A stretch of 34,332 nt of DNA from an uncultured Oscillospiraceae bacterium (GTDB lineage: Bacteria; Bacillota; Clostridia; Oscillospirales; Ruminococcaceae): contig UQQY01000005.1 of NCBI GenBank assembly GCA_900543295.1, positions 1-34,332 on the forward strand, read 5' to 3'. The notes beneath the pieces were generated by a model, which made no database searches, was not told where the DNA came from, and saw only the letters and a list, made by a program, of their open reading frames with translations. A program made the position numbers and the translations under genes. Shown here in pieces: positions 31,422 through 34,332 of the stretch; positions within the stretch are counted from its first letter, which is position 1, and each line of letters opens with the position of its first letter.

Positions 31422-32126
31422 ATGGAAGACAACAAAAAGGTAATCATGGCGATCGGCGGCCATGTCGGCGATATGGAGCTGACTGCCGGCGGCGTATTGG
31501 CGACAATGGCGCTTAAGGGCTATAAGATTGTTACCGTCGCGCTGACGGGAGGCGAGCGCGGCTGTCCGCCGCATCTGACGGTTCCGGAATACCGCAAGCA
31601 GAAGCTTGAGGAAGCGCGTATTTTCGCAGAAATGCTGGGAGGCGAAAGTGTTGTCTGGGATTATCCGGACTGCGAGCTGCCGGTAAACGACGAGACGCGC
31701 TTTAAGCTTTGCGACGAGATCCGTAAATATAAAGCGGACATTCTCCTCACGCACTGGAAAGGCTCGATTCATAAGGATCACATTTCGACGCATAAGCTGG
31801 TGTTCGACGCGCAGCTTTTGGCCGGACTTGACAGCGTGGAGCGCGAATATCCGGCGCAGTTTGCGAAAGAGCTTTACTGCTGCGAAAACTGGGAAGATCC
31901 GTATGGATTCAAGCCGCATACCTATGTGGAGGTTTCTGACGAGGGCTTTGCGCTGTGGGAAAAGGCGATTTCGCACCACTGGTTCACGGTAAACTCCAAG
32001 GATTTTAAATATAAGGATTATTACACTCACTTGATGCGCGTGCGCGGTATTGAGATGCGCAAAACGCGCGCGCAGACCTTCATGGTCGAGCCGATGGATA
32101 TGCGCGTATACAAATCCGAATTTTAA
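31422..32126 (+). CDS. PIG-L/LmbE-family deacetylase-like protein
   Basis: A 234-residue protein of the PIG-L/LmbE fold, a zinc family that removes N-acetyl groups from GlcNAc-containing substrates (MshB, BshB, PIG-L). The N-terminal motif, normally AHPDDE, reads GHVGDME (13-19): His14 and Asp17 could bind metal, but the first Asp, the usual catalytic base, is Gly16. The distal metal motif HKDH (117-120) with His124 is kept. It lies between a double GNAT gene and a serine hydrolase gene in a MurNAc-salvage context. It may use another base, have a changed reaction, or be a binding protein. AGAGAGGAG lies upstream of the ATG. Confidence 0.83.
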   Translation: MEDNKKVIMAIGGHVGDMELTAGGVLATMALKGYKIVTVALTGGERGCPPHLTVPEYRKQKLEEARIFAEMLGGESVVWDYPDCELPVNDETRFKLCDEIRKYKADILLTHWKGSIHKDHISTHKLVFDAQLLAGLDSVEREYPAQFAKELYCCENWEDPYGFKPHTYVEVSDEGFALWEKAISHHWFTVNSKDFKYKDYYTHLMRVRGIEMRKTRAQTFMVEPMDMRVYKSEF

Positions 32127-32133
32127 AGTAAAA

Positions 32134-32162
32134 AACAAGGGGACAGCAATTGTCCCCTTGTT
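32134..32162. terminator. Hairpin between PIG-L-like and amiE-like genes
   Basis: A perfect 12-bp inverted repeat AACAAGGGGACA (32134-32145) / TGTCCCCTTGTT (32151-32162) with a 5-nt loop. The T tail is short, and the next gene starts 24 nt later without a separate promoter in that interval. It probably trims downstream expression rather than fully stopping it. Confidence 0.65.
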
Positions 32163-32185
32163 TCATATGCACAGGGAGGGAAGAG

Positions 32186-33223
32186 ATGGATTTTACAAAA
32201 TGCGAGCGGCTTTTGACGGATGCACTGCAAAACGGCGTGTTTCCCTGCTATGCTGCGGCAGTCGGCAAAGGAAACGAAGTCTGGTTTTTGAAAGCAGAGG
32301 GATACCGCGCGCTGTATCCTGAAAAACAGCCGCTTACAGAGAATACGCTGTTTGATATGGCGTCGCTTTCCAAGCTTATCGGCACGACGATGGCCGCGCT
32401 CCGCCTGATTGAGGACGGCAGACTTGCGCTGTTTGACAGCCTCGGCGATTTTTTTGACGCATGCTATGGAAAAGAGTCCATTACCATCCGTGATCTGATG
32501 ACGCATACGTCGGGAATTGCGGCGCACATCCCGCTGTATCTGCGCCGTATTCATCCGGAGGAAGCGGCGGATACGATTCTGCGGGAAGCGCTTGCTTATC
32601 CGACCGGAAGCGAGACAGTCTACAGTTGCATGGGCTATATCCTGCTGGGAAAAATTCTCGAAAAAATGGAGGGAGAGCCGCTTGACCACATTGTAAAACG
32701 TCTGGCGCTCGATCCGCTTTCCATGAACGAAAGCTGCTATAATCAGGGAGCCGGAACAGTCTGCGCCGCGACAGAGCTGGATCCTGTTACCGGCGCGTAT
32801 ATAGACGGCGTTGTCCACGATGAAAATGCACGCTTTCTGGGCGGCGTCTCCGGAAATGCAGGACTATTCTGTACGTTAAATGATGCCGTGCGCTTTGCGC
32901 AGATGCTCTCTTGCCGCGGAAAAGGCTTTCTTTCGCCGCGGATGTTCGAGCTGGCTGTTACAGATTTTACACCCGCATGCGTAGAGAGCCGCGGTCTCGG
33001 CTTTCAACTGTACGGCGGCAAACGCTTCCCAGGAGGAGATCTGATGTCGCCGGGAAGCTACGGGCATACCGGATTTACAGGAACTTCTATCTATGTGGAC
33101 AACAAAACCGGTGTGTATGTCGTGCTGCTCACCAACCGTGTCCATCCGAGCAGAGAGGATAACCGGATCATTGCGTTCCGCCGCCATTTTCACAACATGG
33201 TATTTGCATCGCTTGAGGAGTGA
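32186..33223 (+). CDS. Beta-lactamase-fold serine hydrolase, AmiE/YbbE-like
   Basis: Class C-type serine hydrolase of 345 residues. The nucleophile motif SxxK is S60-LSK63. The second motif position reads YSC (146-148) in place of YxN, and the KTG-equivalent is HTG (294-296) within SYGHTGFTGTS. The N-terminus begins MDFTKCERLLTD and lacks a signal peptide. In B. subtilis the related YbbE (AmiE) acts as a MurNAc-L-alanine amidase next to namZ, and the same neighbour follows here. The ATG at 32186 has GGGAGGG 5 nt upstream; an earlier frame start at 32150 lies in the hairpin. Muropeptide amidase is the best guess; esterase is possible. Confidence 0.83.
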   Translation: MDFTKCERLLTDALQNGVFPCYAAAVGKGNEVWFLKAEGYRALYPEKQPLTENTLFDMASLSKLIGTTMAALRLIEDGRLALFDSLGDFFDACYGKESITIRDLMTHTSGIAAHIPLYLRRIHPEEAADTILREALAYPTGSETVYSCMGYILLGKILEKMEGEPLDHIVKRLALDPLSMNESCYNQGAGTVCAATELDPVTGAYIDGVVHDENARFLGGVSGNAGLFCTLNDAVRFAQMLSCRGKGFLSPRMFELAVTDFTPACVESRGLGFQLYGGKRFPGGDLMSPGSYGHTGFTGTSIYVDNKTGVYVVLLTNRVHPSREDNRIIAFRRHFHNMVFASLEE

Positions 33224-33228
33224 ATCAT

Positions 33229-34332
33229 ATGAAAAAGCAAATTGTCAAAAGCGGAATCGACCGTCTTGCCGCTGTTCTGCCGGACATCACGGGTGCACGG
33301 ATCGGGCTGATTACAAACCCGACGGGTATTGATAAGTCGTTTCGTTCTACCATTGATCTGCTGCATGAGCAGGGACTGCTCTGCTGCATGTTTTCGCCTG
33401 AGCACGGTGTGCGCGGCGATTTGCAGGCTGGAGCGGAGGTTTTGAGCTATACAGATAGTAAAACGAATCTTCCAGTATACAGCTTGTACGGTCACACGCC
33501 GCACATTCCGCAAGAAACTCTCGATTCGCTCGATATTGTTGCGTTTGACATTCAGGATGTCGGCGCTCGCTTTTACACTTATATGTATACGCTGTCCTAT
33601 GCCATGCAGGACTGTGCGAAAGCAGGCAAGCGCGTGCTGGTCTTTGACCGTATTAACCCGATCGGCGGCGTAAGGCCGGAAGGGACGGTGCTTGATCCTG
33701 CATTTGCTTCGTTTGTCGGGCGGTTTCCGCTTGCAACGCGCTATAATCTTACAATGGGAGAATATGCGCGTTATATTAACGATACGCAGCACATTGCCTG
33801 CAATCTTACTGTCGTCTCTGCCGAGGGCTGGACGCGCGACTGCTTCTATGACGAAACCGATCTGATGTGGATCGCACCGTCGCCGAATCTGCCGAGTGTT
33901 GACGGATGTCTGTGCTATATCGGGACCTGTCTTGCCGAGGGCACAAACCTTTCGGAAGGGCGCGGAACCACCCGGCCGTTCGAGATGATCGGCGCGCCCT
34001 GGCTTGATGCGGAACGAGTGGCGGACGCAGTGAACGGGCAGAATCTGCCGGGGGTAAAGCTGCGGCCCTGCTATTTCACGCCGATGTTCTCGAAGCACGC
34101 GGATGCGCTTTGCCGCGGCATCCAGTTCCATATTACCGACCGGCGCGCATTCCGTCCGTTTGAGACCGCCCTGCGTACCTATGATCTAATCCGTAAGACG
34201 CATGCGGAATTCGCTTTTCTGCCGCCGCTCAAGGAAAACGGAAAGCCTTTTATCGATTTGCTGCTGGGCACAGATGCATTTCGCGATGAGAGGTTTGACG
34301 CCGATGAATTTTTAAAGGAGCAGGAGAAAAAG
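33229..34332 (+). CDS. namZ: Exo-beta-N-acetylmuramidase NamZ-like (partial)
   Basis: DUF1343-family protein, the group of B. subtilis NamZ (YbbC), which removes MurNAc from the non-reducing end of peptidoglycan chains. Family hallmarks are IGLITNPTGID near residue 25, FSPEHGVRGD (55-64) with the conserved Glu58-His59, LYGHTPHIP, and FDIQDVGARFYTYMYTL (106-122), then FDRINPIGG. The ATG at 33229 has GAGGAG upstream and lies 5 nt after the previous stop. The frame is still open at the window end after 368 residues, so only a short C-terminus is missing. The N-terminus MKKQIVKSGIDRLAA does not look like a signal peptide, unlike the secreted Bacillus protein. Confidence 0.9.
   Translation, partial: MKKQIVKSGIDRLAAVLPDITGARIGLITNPTGIDKSFRSTIDLLHEQGLLCCMFSPEHGVRGDLQAGAEVLSYTDSKTNLPVYSLYGHTPHIPQETLDSLDIVAFDIQDVGARFYTYMYTLSYAMQDCAKAGKRVLVFDRINPIGGVRPEGTVLDPAFASFVGRFPLATRYNLTMGEYARYINDTQHIACNLTVVSAEGWTRDCFYDETDLMWIAPSPNLPSVDGCLCYIGTCLAEGTNLSEGRGTTRPFEMIGAPWLDAERVADAVNGQNLPGVKLRPCYFTPMFSKHADALCRGIQFHITDRRAFRPFETALRTYDLIRKTHAEFAFLPPLKENGKPFIDLLLGTDAFRDERFDADEFLKEQEKK

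Noticed and set aside
31359..32138. Antisense open frame (259 codons) opposite the PIG-L-like gene
   Set aside because: The plus strand encodes a recognisable PIG-L fold with a ribosome site; the antisense chain shows no domain and no start signal.
33190..34131. Long antisense open frame (313 codons) opposite namZ
   Set aside because: It mirrors the strongly recognisable DUF1343 coding frame, has no family resemblance and is rich in Arg/His/Ile typical of an antisense shadow.

Overview
The window is a chromosomal replication-origin region from a low- to mid-GC Gram-positive bacterium of the class Clostridia; an Oscillospiraceae/Ruminococcaceae-type genome is likely, but the family is inference. 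The gene order is the classical Firmicutes origin block: gyrB, remB, recF, yaaA, dnaN and dnaA read leftwards, while rpmH, rnpA, yidD, yidC, jag, mnmE, mnmG, rsmG, noc, parA, parB and serS read rightwards. RemB, Noc and an S4-domain YaaA support a Firmicutes assignment. No rRNA, tRNA, insertion sequence, prophage or CRISPR array was seen.

1-7.75 kb (origin core). A truncated membrane-protein gene follows gyrB at the left edge. The origin appears bipartite. The dnaA-dnaN gap carries an AT-rich segment, a 25-bp perfect palindrome, a run of TAG-like triplets matching a DnaA-trio, a G-rich spacer and two abutting DnaA-box-like 9-mers. The dnaA-rpmH gap carries more box-like sites and divergent promoters for dnaA and rpmH.

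7.75-18.9 kb (origin-proximal housekeeping). Ribosomal protein L34, RNase P protein, the YidD/YidC membrane-insertion genes, Jag, the two tRNA-U34 modification proteins, RsmG, the nucleoid occlusion protein, ParA/ParB and seryl-tRNA synthetase. Three parS sites are visible: one inside the mnmG coding sequence and two directly upstream of the parAB promoter.

18.9-23.85 kb (riboswitch-controlled genes). A purine-riboswitch aptamer with a guanine-type specificity base precedes a flavoprotein gene carrying a four-cysteine motif. The layout of its terminator predicts an ON switch. An M-box magnesium riboswitch precedes mgtE. A glycerate kinase gene follows.

23.85-28.2 kb (leftward accessory genes). 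An M42 aminopeptidase, an FkbM methyltransferase, a class I methyltransferase, an S24/S26 peptidase-like protein without a membrane anchor and a metallo-beta-lactamase-fold protein are tightly spaced and could be one transcript.

28.4-34.3 kb (peptidoglycan salvage). murQ, a GlcNAc/MurNAc kinase, a tandem-GNAT protein, a PIG-L/LmbE deacetylase-like protein that lacks the usual base aspartate, an AmiE/YbbE-like serine hydrolase and a NamZ-type exo-muramidase cut by the window end. This resembles the Bacillus murQ...amiE-nagZ-namZ pathway, but with an acetyltransferase/deacetylase-like pair inserted and with no visible signal peptides on the two hydrolases, which suggests muropeptides are processed in the cytoplasm. 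This cluster and the purine riboswitch/flavoprotein unit are the best candidates for undescribed biology.
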